The position numbers were made by a program, and so were the translations under genes. The notes beneath the pieces are model-generated. The model had not been told where the DNA came from and did no database searches. It saw only the letters and a program-made list of their open reading frames with translations. DNA of 64,000 nucleotides, from contig NZ_JFHE01000006.1 of NCBI RefSeq assembly GCF_000698555.1, forward strand, positions 62,001 to 126,000, in the 5' to 3' direction. Source of the stretch: Caballeronia grimmiae. GTDB lineage: Bacteria; Pseudomonadota; Gammaproteobacteria; Burkholderiales; Burkholderiaceae. Positions 1-8,002 of the stretch are shown piece after piece; the first letter of the stretch is position 1, and every line of letters starts with the position of its first letter.

Positions 1-90
1 ATGTGCGCGCGGCGCTGTCGCGTGGATGAGGCAAGGCACGTTCTTTGCGCCCGTCATCATCGACCAAGCACCCGCAAGGAGAACCGCGCA

Positions 91-354
91 ATGAACGAGA
101 AAGACACCGAACGCGACGACGCTCAAAGCAACGCGCCCAGCGACAACCCGAAGGCATCGCCTACTTCGAATGCGGAGAAAGACCCCGACGACTGGGTAAC
201 GGGCGACGAGCCGATGACCGGCGCACAGGCGTCGTATCTGAAGACGTTATCGGAAGAGGCGAAGGAGCCGTTCGATCCGTCGCTGACGAAGGCGGACGCT
301 TCGCGCAGGATCGAAGAACTGCAGGAAAAGACAGGCCGCGGACAAAAGTCTTGA
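91..354 (+). CDS. DUF3072 domain small protein
   Basis: Predicted 87-residue, very hydrophilic, acidic protein. The C-terminal half carries the DUF3072 pattern: a PMTGAQASYLKTLSEEA stretch followed by an LTKADASRRIEELQ helix. The frame is open from base 1, but the start at 91 is chosen because an AAGGAG-type ribosome site lies at 76-81 and the residues before it look like non-coding translation. The N-terminal half is low-complexity (Asp, Asn, Ser, Pro). The family has no established biochemical role; members are common in proteobacteria and are usually small cytosolic proteins. No operon partner is visible, since the next gene converges on it. Confidence 0.8.
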   Translation: MNEKDTERDDAQSNAPSDNPKASPTSNAEKDPDDWVTGDEPMTGAQASYLKTLSEEAKEPFDPSLTKADASRRIEELQEKTGRGQKS

Positions 355-366
355 GCCGGCGATGAA

Positions 367-388
367 CCGCCGCCCGTGACGGCGGCGG
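367..388. terminator. GC hairpin between converging genes
   Basis: Eight-base arms CCGCCGCC (367-374) and GGCGGCGG (381-388) enclose a six-base loop. It sits between the stop of the DUF3072 gene and the stop of the convergent OmpW gene, so it could act on both strands. There is no T-run, so intrinsic termination is uncertain. Confidence 0.4.
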
Positions 389-402
389 CATCGCGAAGAC
401 AC

Positions 403-1131
403 TCAGAACTTGTAGCCGACCGAGAGGAACGTCACGACCGGATCGAGCTTGATCTTCGATTCGCTCTTGACCGTGCCCACCGCCGATTGCGTCTCCATCG
501 TCGCACGGGTCTTGAGCCACATGTACGACACCGAGAACGCGGCCGACCAGTGCTCGTTGAAGTTGTACGACAGACCGGCGTTGACGACAGGCGCGAACGA
601 ACTGCTGAGCTTGACGGTCGTCGGTCCGGTCAGCGCGTTGCCGAACTGGCTCGAATAGAGGAAGGCGCCGCTCGACATCGCGCCGTTCAACTTCTCGCCC
701 GAGAACCACACGTACGATGCGCCCGCGCCCAGGTAAGGGCGGAAGCGGCTTTGCGCGCCGCCGAAGTAATACTTCAGGAGCAGCGTCGGGCTCCATTCGC
801 GCGCCGAGCCGAGCTTGCCGAACGGAGCCAGCGTGCCGGTGCCGTACAGATCGAACTTCGGCGGCACGCCCATCACGCCTTCAGCGGCGATGTGATCGGT
901 GATGAAGTACGTCGCCGTGAGACCGAACGTGTCGGCATCGCTCACGGATGCGCCCGCACCCGGCGCCGTCGTCGTCTGTCCCAACGCGGTGATCTTGAAC
1001 GGGCCGCTCGATTCCTGCGGTGCGAAATGCATCCACCCGGCGTTCACGACGACACTTCCCGCCGCCTGTGCGTGAGCGCCCGTGACACACAGGGCCGCTG
1101 CGGCAGCACACGCAAATTGCTTCTTTTTCAT
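403..1131 (-). CDS. OmpW-family outer membrane protein
   Basis: Predicted 242-residue eight-stranded beta-barrel porin. The start at 1131 gives a clean signal peptide (MKKKQFACAAAAALCVTGAHA) with likely cleavage after AHA; the frame extends further upstream but without signal-like sequence. OmpW-type features seen are the VNAGWMHFAPQ opening strand, the TYFITDHIAAE and LKYYFGG strands, RPYLGAGASYVWF, and the C-terminal LDPVVTFLSVGYKF ending in Phe, as usual for outer-membrane insertion. OmpW proteins form narrow hydrophobic channels and often respond to stress or carbon source; that role here is family knowledge. It is monocistronic as far as can be seen, with a gap of about 100 bases to the next gene. 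Confidence 0.9.
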   Translation of the reverse strand: MKKKQFACAAAAALCVTGAHAQAAGSVVVNAGWMHFAPQESSGPFKITALGQTTTAPGAGASVSDADTFGLTATYFITDHIAAEGVMGVPPKFDLYGTGTLAPFGKLGSAREWSPTLLLKYYFGGAQSRFRPYLGAGASYVWFSGEKLNGAMSSGAFLYSSQFGNALTGPTTVKLSSSFAPVVNAGLSYNFNEHWSAAFSVSYMWLKTRATMETQSAVGTVKSESKIKLDPVVTFLSVGYKF

Positions 1132-1239
1132 CTCTTGTCCAGATTGGTTCCAGTTTGCCGGGCAGAGCGTATCCACTCCGCACACGACATCGCGTGTACG
1201 GATGCGGATAACGCTCTTGATACAGCGGGAAGCCGTCTG

Positions 1240-1974
1240 CTACAGGCAGCAGTCGAGGCTCATCTTGAAGTACTCATAGCTCATCTCGATGCTGCGCTTC
1301 ACCGTATGCACCTCGTCGACACCCGGCGCATTGCCGAGCAACGTGGCCACGATTTCCAGCGCTTCCCACGGATGCGCGTCGTCGTAATGCGCATGCAGGC
1401 TGAGCCAGCGCATCGCCTTGCGGCGGATCGATACCGGGAAGCTGTTCGCATACGTGTCGCTGCTGCAAACGAGCGTCGCCCATTCGCCGGTCACGCCTTC
1501 GATCGCGAAGTTCGTCGCCGCGATGCTGGCCGCGAGCGCGTCCGTGCTACTGCTCTTCCAGCACCAGTGACTAAGCGCATACGCGAGCGTCGGGCCATTG
1601 GCCTTCATCAGCGCGCGCTTGCTGACGTCGTGTGCAGCGGCCCAGTCGACCCAGTAATCCGCGTGGTTCTGCTCGACGCGGATATTACGCGTCAGATAAC
1701 GCCGTGCGAGGTCTTCGCCGCGCGAGTGGCCGTAGCGCACCTTTTGCAGGTTCATCGCCATGTATTGCGGAAACTGCTCGACGACCGGCCATCCGTTGAC
1801 GAGGAACGCCTCTGCCTGACGCGCTTCCAGCTTCGCCTCGCGCATTGCCGCGAAAATCGGATGCCTGACGACGCCTTGTTTCGCTTCGTTCGTCTCGGCC
1901 AAAACGTCGCCAAGCCATGCCGGGTAGCTGGCGATATCCTTCAGATCGCCAACCCGCTGAAAAGTCGGATCCAA
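1240..1974 (-). CDS. Heme-oxygenase-fold protein (TenA/PqqC-like, iron-containing redox enzyme type)
   Basis: Predicted 244-residue all-helical protein. Features pointing to the heme-oxygenase-like superfamily are the ARQAEAFLVNGWPVVEQFPQYM helix, the EQNHADYWVDWAAAHDV segment, and a later SLHAHYDDAHPWEALEIV segment, whose His and Glu residues match the usual metal or cofactor ligands of this fold. The family includes TenA thiaminases, PqqC and di-iron oxidases; which activity applies cannot be decided by eye. It lies only 14 bases downstream of the GGDEF-EAL gene on the same strand, so the two are probably cotranscribed. No thiamine or PQQ genes are nearby, which argues against those two roles. 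Confidence 0.7.
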   Translation of the reverse strand: MDPTFQRVGDLKDIASYPAWLGDVLAETNEAKQGVVRHPIFAAMREAKLEARQAEAFLVNGWPVVEQFPQYMAMNLQKVRYGHSRGEDLARRYLTRNIRVEQNHADYWVDWAAAHDVSKRALMKANGPTLAYALSHWCWKSSSTDALAASIAATNFAIEGVTGEWATLVCSSDTYANSFPVSIRRKAMRWLSLHAHYDDAHPWEALEIVATLLGNAPGVDEVHTVKRSIEMSYEYFKMSLDCCL

Positions 1975-1988
1975 AACGTACTCTCCTG

Positions 1989-4418
1989 TTAGATGTTGAT
2001 AGGTTCGACGTGCTGCGCCCAGGGTTCGGGACGCCCGACATGGAAGCCTTGTACGAAATCGACGCCCATCTCCCGAAGCGCGCGAAGAATCGCCTCGCTT
2101 TCCACGTATTCCGCGATGGTCAGACGGCCCATCGAATGACCGATGTCGTTAATTGCCGCCACCATGTCTCGGTTAACGGCATCTTTAAGCATGTCCTTGA
2201 TGAATCCGCCGTCGATCTTGATGTAGTCGACCGGCAAGTGCTTCAGATAGCCGAACGACGACATGCCCGCGCCGAAGTCGTCGAGCGCGAACTTGCAGCC
2301 GCGTTTTTTCAGTTCGCGGATGAAGCGCGCGGCGGCGGCGAGATTGGCGACAGCGGTGGTTTCGGTGACTTCGAAGCAGATCGACGATGGCGCGACACCG
2401 CTGACCGCGAACTGCTCGTTCAGGAACTGGAGGAAGCGTTCGTCGCCGATGGATGCGCCCGAGAGGTTGATCGCGTATTCCATCCGTTCTCTTTGCGGCA
2501 TCTGCGATAGCGTGGAAAACACCGCGCGCACGACCCACCGGTCGATGGCCGACATCAGGCCATAACGCTCCGCTGCCGGCATGAAAAGCCCCGGCGGCAC
2601 GATATCGCCGCGTTCGCCCACCATGCGCAGGAGAATTTCCGCATGGCGCGGGTATGCGATGCCGCTGGGATCGCCCGCCTCCAGATCGGTCGCGCGAATC
2701 TCCTGCATGTAGAGGCAGAAGCGGTCGTTGGCGAGCGCGTCCTTGATGCGTCCGCACCACGACATTTCGCTCGCGTGGCGCGTGAGTTCCTTGTCGCCGG
2801 GCACCGCGAGATGCACGCGATCGCGGCCGCGCTCCTTCGCGAGATAGCACGCGATATCGCCATAACGCATGGCGGTCTCGACATCGAGTCCGCTTTGCCG
2901 AAGATCGACCACGCCGATGCTCACGCTCGTCGACAGGCGATGCGTCTCCCACGACCATTCGAACGCGGCGACGTCCTTTCGCAGGCGCTCGGCGATCTGC
3001 ATCGCGGTCTGCTTGTCGCAGTTGCAGAGCAGCGCGCCGAACTCGTCGCCGCCGAGACGGCCGAGCACGTCGTCTTCGCGCAGACATTCTTCGATGAACA
3101 ACGCGACTTCGCGCAGCATGGCGTCGCCAGCGGCGTGACCGTAGGTATCGTTGACGACCTTGAACTGGTCGAGGTCCAGCATCATCAGCATTTGCGCGCG
3201 ATGCGACGGATCGATGTCCGATTCGCGATCGAGCGCGTTGCTGAGACGCCGCTCGAATTCGGTGCGGTTGAGCAGGCCCGTCAGGCCATCGTGCGTCGCC
3301 TGCCAGGCGAGGTTCGACACGTACTCGCGCTCGCGCGTCATGTTCCGCAGGAGGAGCACGACGCCCGTCAGCACATCCGACTGATCGCGCACGACGGACG
3401 TGATGGCCTGCACGACGATATCCACGCCCATCGCGTTCGTCAGAATCAGGTCGCCGCTGACGTCTTCGGGCTCCGCTTCCTTCAGCGCCTCGTCGATCAC
3501 GTCGACGGGCCGGCGGTCCCATTCGCGCGCCACCGTCACGAGCGCGCCGAGCGGCCGGTTCACGCACGCCGCCGCTTCCCGGCAGAAGAGCTTTTCCGCA
3601 GCCGGATTGATGAACTCGACAAGTCCGGACGGACCGACCGAAATCACCGCCTCGCCGATCGAGCCGAGCGTCGCCTTGGCGCGCGCTTCGCTTCGGCGCA
3701 GCGCGTTCTCCGTCGCGAGCCGCGCGGTGATGAAGCGCCGCGCGTACCAACCGGACAGGCAGACAAGCAGCACGGCGATCACGACGTTGACCGTGAACAG
3801 CAGCATTGCGGTTTGGCGGAACGCGGAGCCGAGCACGTCGGCGAAGGCGCGCGAGATCGGGGCGATCGCGCCGTTGATGTTCCAGACTTCGTCGGTGAGA
3901 TGGTCGACGTCGGCGCGCCCGGCGTCCCCGCGTTTCATGGCGGCGCGCAACTGGCGGCCCGCATCGGCGAGTTGGTCGACGAGCAGGTCGCCGGCCGTCC
4001 AGTACGCCACGGCTTCCTGAAAATAGCTTGCGCGGCGGAACGTGCGATAGACCCAGATGACCGCGCCGACATCGGCCGGAAACACGCCGCTCGCCAGCAG
4101 GGCGGCGCGCGCTTCGGGCACATCGGGATCGGGGCGGTCGAGCGCGAGACGGGCGCGTTTGAGATTCTGCGGATAGGCGATCGCGCTCTGGTATTCCGAG
4201 AACGCTTGTTCATCGCCGGTCTGTGCGTAGCGGACGAGATAGAACACTGCGTCCTTTTGCCCCTTCGACCAGGTACTTTCCCCGCCGATATAAGCACGCA
4301 CCGACGACATGATCGCCAGGCTCGTAGCCGCCATCGCCAATAGGGAGATGACGACTGCCAGGAATGGCCAGATTGTGTTGAACAACTGCCGATTCGTCGT
4401 TTTAGAGGCAACGCGCAT
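1989..4418 (-). CDS. Membrane PAS-GGDEF-EAL cyclic-di-GMP enzyme
   Basis: Predicted 809-residue inner-membrane signalling protein. Order: transmembrane segment about 16-38, a periplasmic region of about 160 residues, a second transmembrane segment about 202-226, a PAS domain about 245-360, GGDEF domain about 370-535, EAL domain about 560-800. The GGDEF motif is intact at 456-460 and is preceded, five residues upstream, by an RxxD inhibitory site (447-450). In the EAL domain the motif reads EIL (594-596) but the other metal and catalytic positions are present: Asn651, Glu683, the DDFG pair at 713-714 and Lys734. Both synthase and phosphodiesterase activity are therefore possible. A small heme-oxygenase-fold gene follows 14 bases downstream. 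Confidence 0.92.
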   Translation of the reverse strand: MRVASKTTNRQLFNTIWPFLAVVISLLAMAATSLAIMSSVRAYIGGESTWSKGQKDAVFYLVRYAQTGDEQAFSEYQSAIAYPQNLKRARLALDRPDPDVPEARAALLASGVFPADVGAVIWVYRTFRRASYFQEAVAYWTAGDLLVDQLADAGRQLRAAMKRGDAGRADVDHLTDEVWNINGAIAPISRAFADVLGSAFRQTAMLLFTVNVVIAVLLVCLSGWYARRFITARLATENALRRSEARAKATLGSIGEAVISVGPSGLVEFINPAAEKLFCREAAACVNRPLGALVTVAREWDRRPVDVIDEALKEAEPEDVSGDLILTNAMGVDIVVQAITSVVRDQSDVLTGVVLLLRNMTREREYVSNLAWQATHDGLTGLLNRTEFERRLSNALDRESDIDPSHRAQMLMMLDLDQFKVVNDTYGHAAGDAMLREVALFIEECLREDDVLGRLGGDEFGALLCNCDKQTAMQIAERLRKDVAAFEWSWETHRLSTSVSIGVVDLRQSGLDVETAMRYGDIACYLAKERGRDRVHLAVPGDKELTRHASEMSWCGRIKDALANDRFCLYMQEIRATDLEAGDPSGIAYPRHAEILLRMVGERGDIVPPGLFMPAAERYGLMSAIDRWVVRAVFSTLSQMPQRERMEYAINLSGASIGDERFLQFLNEQFAVSGVAPSSICFEVTETTAVANLAAAARFIRELKKRGCKFALDDFGAGMSSFGYLKHLPVDYIKIDGGFIKDMLKDAVNRDMVAAINDIGHSMGRLTIAEYVESEAILRALREMGVDFVQGFHVGRPEPWAQHVEPINI

Positions 4419-4701
4419 GTTTTCCTTTCTTATTCGCTCTTAAACGACGGAACGATGCGACTGCAAAGCCAGGGTCGGGGAAGAGGTATCGACGGCTAAA
4501 GCCGGATAAGCCTCCTTCCACCGATAACGGCAGTTGCAGCGGCGACTGAAGGCGTTGCCTGCGCGGGCAAACGTTTGGCGCGTTGAATCTTAATTATCGG
4601 AATGGGAGGCCGATAATGTTCTGCGAGGGAAAAAATGCAAGGCGGGAAAAGGTGAGTGTCGACGTTACCGAACGGCACGTCGAAGGCACAGCGCGGGCGA
4701 T

Positions 4702-4920
4702 TTAGCCTCGCGCGTCGATCCAGTCCTCCGCCCATCGCTGCGAATAAGCAATGGCGTCGGCTTCTTTCGAGAAGTAGTCGAGCGAATAAAACTGATAGGC
4801 CGGGTCGCCGCAATTTGTGTCGGCGCGCTCGAGCAGCAAGTTAGCGGAAAAGCCGTTGTCGCCGAGACGATGTGCGAAGGGATGCACCGCATAACCGCGG
4901 TAATGTTGATTTGATGTCAT
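4702..4920 (-). CDS. Small unknown protein, paralogue 1 of 3 (GY...ANL...LDYF...WID)
   Basis: Predicted 72-residue protein of unknown function. It has an N-terminal YRGYAVHPFAHRL block, FSANLLLE, a central LDYFSKEADAIAYSQRW block, and ends in WIDARG. The same spacing of GY/ANL/LDYF/AIAY/RWA/WID occurs in the 74-residue protein at 48107-48331, and a more diverged version occurs at 26450-26677, so the window holds three members of one small family. The fold is probably a short beta-sheet followed by a helix. It lies about 180 bases downstream of cspA on the same strand, separated by a terminator. No function is proposed. Confidence 0.7.
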   Translation of the reverse strand: MTSNQHYRGYAVHPFAHRLGDNGFSANLLLERADTNCGDPAYQFYSLDYFSKEADAIAYSQRWAEDWIDARG

Positions 4921-5059
4921 TTTAATTTTGTAGGTAAATGCCTTCCGTCAAAGTACGGAAAGTCTTGAAATGCCGCGCCTGAGAGACGCTTGGGGGAATG
5001 GGCCTGAGAACGTCTTGGCCGGAGGAACGCGGAGGGGAGTAAAGCGGACCAGCAAGAAA

Positions 5060-5085
5060 TCGGGAGCCGATTATTCAGCTCCCGA
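5060..5085 (-). terminator. Intrinsic terminator of cspA
   Basis: Eight-base arms TCGGGAGC (5060-5067) and GCTCCCGA (5078-5085) with a ten-base AT-rich loop. Read on the minus strand the hairpin is followed by TTTCTT, just downstream of the cspA stop codon. This is a good rho-independent terminator candidate. Confidence 0.7.
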
Positions 5086-5097
5086 TGTGCAGCAAAC

Positions 5098-5301
5098 TTA
5101 CACCGGCTTGATGTTCGAAGCTTGCATGCCCTTCGGGCCGCGCTTCGTTTCGAAGCTCACCTTCTGGCCTTCTGCGAGCGTCTTGAAGCCGTCCGCGCGA
5201 ATTTCCGAGAAGTGGGCGAAAAGATCGTCGCCGCCGTTATCCGGCGTGATGAAGCCAAAACCCTTGGTGTCGTTGAACCATTTAACCGTACCGGTATCCA
5301 T
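5098..5301 (-). CDS. cspA: Cold-shock protein, CspA family
   Basis: Predicted 67-residue single cold-shock domain, the usual family length. RNP1 (KGFGFITP) and RNP2 (DLFAHFSEI) are both intact, preceded by the typical TGTVKWFND opening. Such proteins bind single-stranded RNA and DNA and act as RNA chaperones. The gene has its own near-consensus promoter at 5433-5461 and a leader of about 125 bases, which fits the long structured leaders of cold-inducible csp mRNAs; cold induction itself is inference. A hairpin terminator follows at 5060-5085. Confidence 0.95.
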   Translation of the reverse strand: MDTGTVKWFNDTKGFGFITPDNGGDDLFAHFSEIRADGFKTLAEGQKVSFETKRGPKGMQASNIKPV

Positions 5302-5461
5302 GAGAATCCTGAAATGAATAAGTGTGATCGCTCAGTGAGCAGGGCGAAGCAGCAAGGAGGGAGTGGACAACGAATACCGGGGGGAATCGGACTATTGATG
5401 AACAGCAATCGACTTCTTGAACTTCACAGTGGATTATGCCGAACTCTATCGGACCGGTCAA
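5302..5461 (-). promoter_or_regulatory. cspA promoter and long 5' leader
   Basis: On the minus strand, TTGACC (-35, 5456-5461) and CATAAT (-10, 5433-5438) are separated by exactly 17 bases; each box matches the sigma-70 consensus at five of six positions. Transcription would begin near 5426, giving a leader of about 125 bases before the cspA ATG at 5301. An AGGA ribosome site lies just before the start. Confidence 0.7.
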
Positions 5462-5480
5462 CAATTTTTTGAATAAGCTC

Positions 5481-5518
5481 GCGTTCAGCGGCCCGCACGT
5501 GACGAACCGCTGAACGCT
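5481..5518 (-). terminator. 11-bp hairpin downstream of the stress-protein gene
   Basis: Perfect 11-base inverted repeat, GCGTTCAGCGG (5481-5491) and CCGCTGAACGC (5508-5518), with a 16-base loop, starting 8 bases after the stop codon of the minus-strand gene ending at 5526. There is no T-run after it on the minus strand, so it may terminate only with a factor or protect the 3' end. It also separates that gene from the cspA promoter. Confidence 0.5.
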
Positions 5519-5525
5519 GCCGCGA

Positions 5526-6386
5526 TTAGAGCGGCGTCTTCTTCACCGGAGGAACGTCGGCGGTGCCTTCAACGCCGGTGGTCCGCTCCACTTCCACTTC
5601 GGTGCCGCGCACGGTGTCCGTGATGGTTTCCGTGCGGTTCGACGCTTCCTTGCCGACGACCACTTCCTCGACGACGCGTGCCGTCTTCGCCACGACCGGC
5701 TGCTCCGCTGTTTCGCGGATCTCGACGAAGCCTTCCTTCAGATCGGCGGCCGTCGCGGGACGGTCGACAGCACGGCGCTCGATGCTCGCGTGTTCTTCAC
5801 GAAGGTTCACCGACTCGCTGACGGGCGTTTCGGTCACACGCGAGTAGACACGCACGCCGCCGGTCTGCACTTCGCGCTTGCCGACTTCGAGCGACTCCTG
5901 AACCACCGGGAACGCCTTGCGTTCAGCGGCGATTTCGTCGGCGGTATAGGCGGGGGCGCTGCTGTCGTAGGCGGTATAGCCGGTGTTGCGCCATTGGGCG
6001 ACGCGCGCGTCGATATCGATTGCGCCCGCTGCATAGAGCGCATCGCGCACGCGCTCGCTATCCGACTCGTTCACGATATCGACGGCCAGCAACGCGCCGC
6101 CGCGGCGAACCGCTTCCTGATAGTGACCGATCTCTTCCGGCCGGTCGTTATCGCCGAACAGGTTCTTGAAGAAGTGCTCGATACGCGACATCGCGCCTTC
6201 GTGATAGCCGGTGTCGGACGTGCCGGCGGTGACATTGCGCGTGGTCAGATCGGCGTCAGTCGTGCTCGTCGCGTCCTGCGCGTGCACGCTCATGTCCGAT
6301 CTGGAGAAGCCTTCCGCTTCGAGGCGGGCTTGGGCAACTTCCGCATCCTGGATGGTGTTGAATACACCGATGATGGTCTGAGTCAT
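5526..6386 (-). CDS. YsnF/AvaK (DUF2382) domain stress protein with GSP17M-like N-terminus
   Basis: Predicted 286-residue soluble protein. The first 120 residues look like the general-stress-protein 17M type: GVFNTIQDAEVAQARLEAEGF, then GALLAVDIVNESDSERVRDALYAAGA. The C-terminal 130 residues form a DUF2382 (YsnF/AvaK) domain with repeated beta-hairpin units: VQESLEVGKREVQTGGVRVYSRV, then SVNLREEHASIERR, EIRETAEQPVVAKTARVVEEVVVGKEAS. Family members respond to osmotic or general stress and are of unknown biochemistry. A strong AAGGAG ribosome site precedes the start. A second DUF2382 gene follows upstream on the map at 6472-6921 on the same strand, so they may form one stress operon. Confidence 0.85.
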   Translation of the reverse strand: MTQTIIGVFNTIQDAEVAQARLEAEGFSRSDMSVHAQDATSTTDADLTTRNVTAGTSDTGYHEGAMSRIEHFFKNLFGDNDRPEEIGHYQEAVRRGGALLAVDIVNESDSERVRDALYAAGAIDIDARVAQWRNTGYTAYDSSAPAYTADEIAAERKAFPVVQESLEVGKREVQTGGVRVYSRVTETPVSESVNLREEHASIERRAVDRPATAADLKEGFVEIRETAEQPVVAKTARVVEEVVVGKEASNRTETITDTVRGTEVEVERTTGVEGTADVPPVKKTPL

Positions 6387-6471
6387 TGCATGATCTCCTT
6401 AACAATAAAGGCGTACGCAGGCCGAAGTTGAAGCGCGTGCACAGAAAGCGCAACGCGCGTTCCCGCTTGGA

Positions 6472-6921
6472 TCATTCGGCCGTCTGATCGGGCTTCCATT
6501 CGCCGTCCGGGCCTTCGCGCCGCTCGACGATCAACTCTTCCGAGTTCAACAGAACCTGCTGCACGACGTCCTGCTGGGTATGTATCGTCCGGATATGCAC
6601 CTCTTCTTTCAAACTGAGTTGCATGCGAACTACCGGCACGTATTCGTAGACAGGAACGATGAGCGTGTCACCTTCGCGCCGCGGCTCCGCTCGTTCGTCG
6701 ACAGCTTGGTTCACGGGCACGCGCGTGACTTCTACTTGCTCGGTGGCAAGCCGCATCGACACGGGCTGCATCTCTTCGTGCACGACTTTGCGCACGCGCA
6801 CGGAGCCGGTCTCGGTCGTACGCACGCCGACGGCGAGTTCTTCCTGCACCGCCGCGAGTCGAACTTCGTCGGAGGAATCCGTCGATGGGGTGACGTGACT
6901 GGGCGTTTCGTCCGGGTTCAT
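6472..6921 (-). CDS. YsnF/AvaK (DUF2382) domain protein, short form
   Basis: Predicted 149-residue protein made almost entirely of one DUF2382 domain: LAAVQEELAVGVRTTETGSV, VRKVVHEEMQPVSMRLATEQVEVTRVPV, then VPVYEYVPVVRMQLSLKEEVHI. The start at 6921 is chosen because the family homology begins there; the upstream open frame overlaps the membrane gene at 6960 in another phase and is judged spurious. It is a paralogue of the C-terminal domain of the gene at 5526-6386, 85 bases downstream, and follows the membrane gene at 6960-7676 by 38 bases. The three are likely one transcription unit with a stress-related job; the molecular role is unknown. Confidence 0.8.
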   Translation of the reverse strand: MNPDETPSHVTPSTDSSDEVRLAAVQEELAVGVRTTETGSVRVRKVVHEEMQPVSMRLATEQVEVTRVPVNQAVDERAEPRREGDTLIVPVYEYVPVVRMQLSLKEEVHIRTIHTQQDVVQQVLLNSEELIVERREGPDGEWKPDQTAE

Positions 6922-6959
6922 CGGGTTCTCCGTTGCTTGAGTGTGGGTAACGTCGACGC

Positions 6960-7676
6960 TCACGCGCGTCCGCCGGCTTGCAAAGGACGGTTGCGCGCGG
7001 CTGCGGCGTCGCGCGTGGTCGCCGATCCGCCGCCTTCTTCGAACGGCGGCTGATGCCTGAATCCGGCGTTGCCCGAGACAATGGCGATGATCGCGCCGAC
7101 GATCAGCGCCGCGAACGAGAACCAGCTTGCGCGAGCGACGTTGCGAGCGGCCGTGTCGGCGGCCTGACGCGCGTTCTGCTCGGCTTCGGGACTCGATGCG
7201 GCGGACGCCGCCGACGCCAGCGCCGCCTGTACTTGCTGTTTGGCGGAATCGATCATCTGGTTTGCGCCGCCTGATTGATTCGCGGCCGTCGCGCCGACCT
7301 GCGCGCTGGTCGCGGCGATGCTGCCAGCCGTGCTGACCGCGCCGGTAATGAGCGACGTCATTCCATAGACGATGAGAAGCGTCATCACGGCCCATGCGAG
7401 CAGGCCATGCAGCCATCCGAGCACGGGCGCGCAACGTCCCGCGTAGTAAGACCCGACGAAAACAGCGAGGACCGTAGTGATGATCACCCATACGCCGGAG
7501 CCGAAACCGAAGCCGTGCAGCGCATCGGGCCTGGACATCGGAGAGAGCAACGATGCCCCGATCGCCGTGCCGAGCACGCTCATGATGAGGTAGACGACCA
7601 TCGACAGGATGACGCCCGCGATGATGGAGCCCCACGACAGCCGTGGCAGGCCGTCGCGCGTAGTGAGAAGTTTCAT
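6960..7676 (-). CDS. Four-helix integral membrane protein of unknown function
   Basis: Predicted 238-residue membrane protein. The start at 7676 follows an AGGGGGA ribosome site; the frame is open further upstream but without coding character. Membrane segments are seen at about 16-38 (WGSIIAGVILSMVVYLIMSV), 60-80 (VWVIITTVLAVFVGSYYAG), 86-110 (LHGLLAWAVMTLLIVYGMTSL) and near 200 (ASWFSFAALIVGAIIAIVSG). Between the third and fourth lies an Ala/Gln/Ser-rich, probably periplasmic loop of about 80 residues with coiled-coil character (NQMIDSAKQQVQAALASAAS). Such proteins occur next to DUF2382 stress genes in Burkholderiaceae; no activity is known. It is probably the first gene of the operon with the two DUF2382 genes. 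Confidence 0.75.
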   Translation of the reverse strand: MKLLTTRDGLPRLSWGSIIAGVILSMVVYLIMSVLGTAIGASLLSPMSRPDALHGFGFGSGVWVIITTVLAVFVGSYYAGRCAPVLGWLHGLLAWAVMTLLIVYGMTSLITGAVSTAGSIAATSAQVGATAANQSGGANQMIDSAKQQVQAALASAASAASSPEAEQNARQAADTAARNVARASWFSFAALIVGAIIAIVSGNAGFRHQPPFEEGGGSATTRDAAAARNRPLQAGGRA

Positions 7677-8002
7677 GATGTCCCCCTGACAGGTCACACC
7701 TTCCGCATGGCCGCACTTGGCGCTTACACGTCCGGTGATCCACTTTCCGCAAGGGTTGTGCCGCAAACGCGGGACGCGATGCACGTCCCGTCGACGCTCG
7801 AAGGGGCGAGCGCCATGGCGAAATTACAAGCCCCTTAAATTACTATGGATGCCGTAGTAAATCGGTGACTAAACCGGAATCATTCCCGCGCAAAGCCAAG
7901 CGGCCGATTCCGCAGTGAGCAATGAATTAACGAGGAATGACCGGCTGAGACGCGCTCGACGCGCGCAGTCTCAGCCATGCGCCACGGCACGATGCCGGGC
8001 GG
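7677..8002. other. Intergenic region with a strong hairpin behind the hybrid kinase gene
   Basis: This 326-base stretch holds the 5' region of the membrane gene (AT-rich around 7822-7875, no confident promoter) and, at 7943-7976, a hairpin with perfect nine-base outer arms GGCTGAGAC / GTCTCAGCC and an inner GCGC/GCGC extension. The hairpin lies 26 bases beyond the stop of the hybrid kinase gene (minus strand) and probably ends that transcript, though there is only a weak T-stretch. No gene is supportable here. Confidence 0.5.

Noticed and set aside
376..1992. Long plus-strand frame of 538 codons
   Set aside because: It is antisense to OmpW and the heme-oxygenase-fold gene, is Arg/His-rich, and has no family features. 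High GC makes such shadows common.
2643..4343. 566-codon plus-strand frame opposite the GGDEF-EAL gene
   Set aside because: Composition (Arg, His, Ala, Asp) is that of a shadow of the opposite strand, and the other strand carries intact catalytic motifs.
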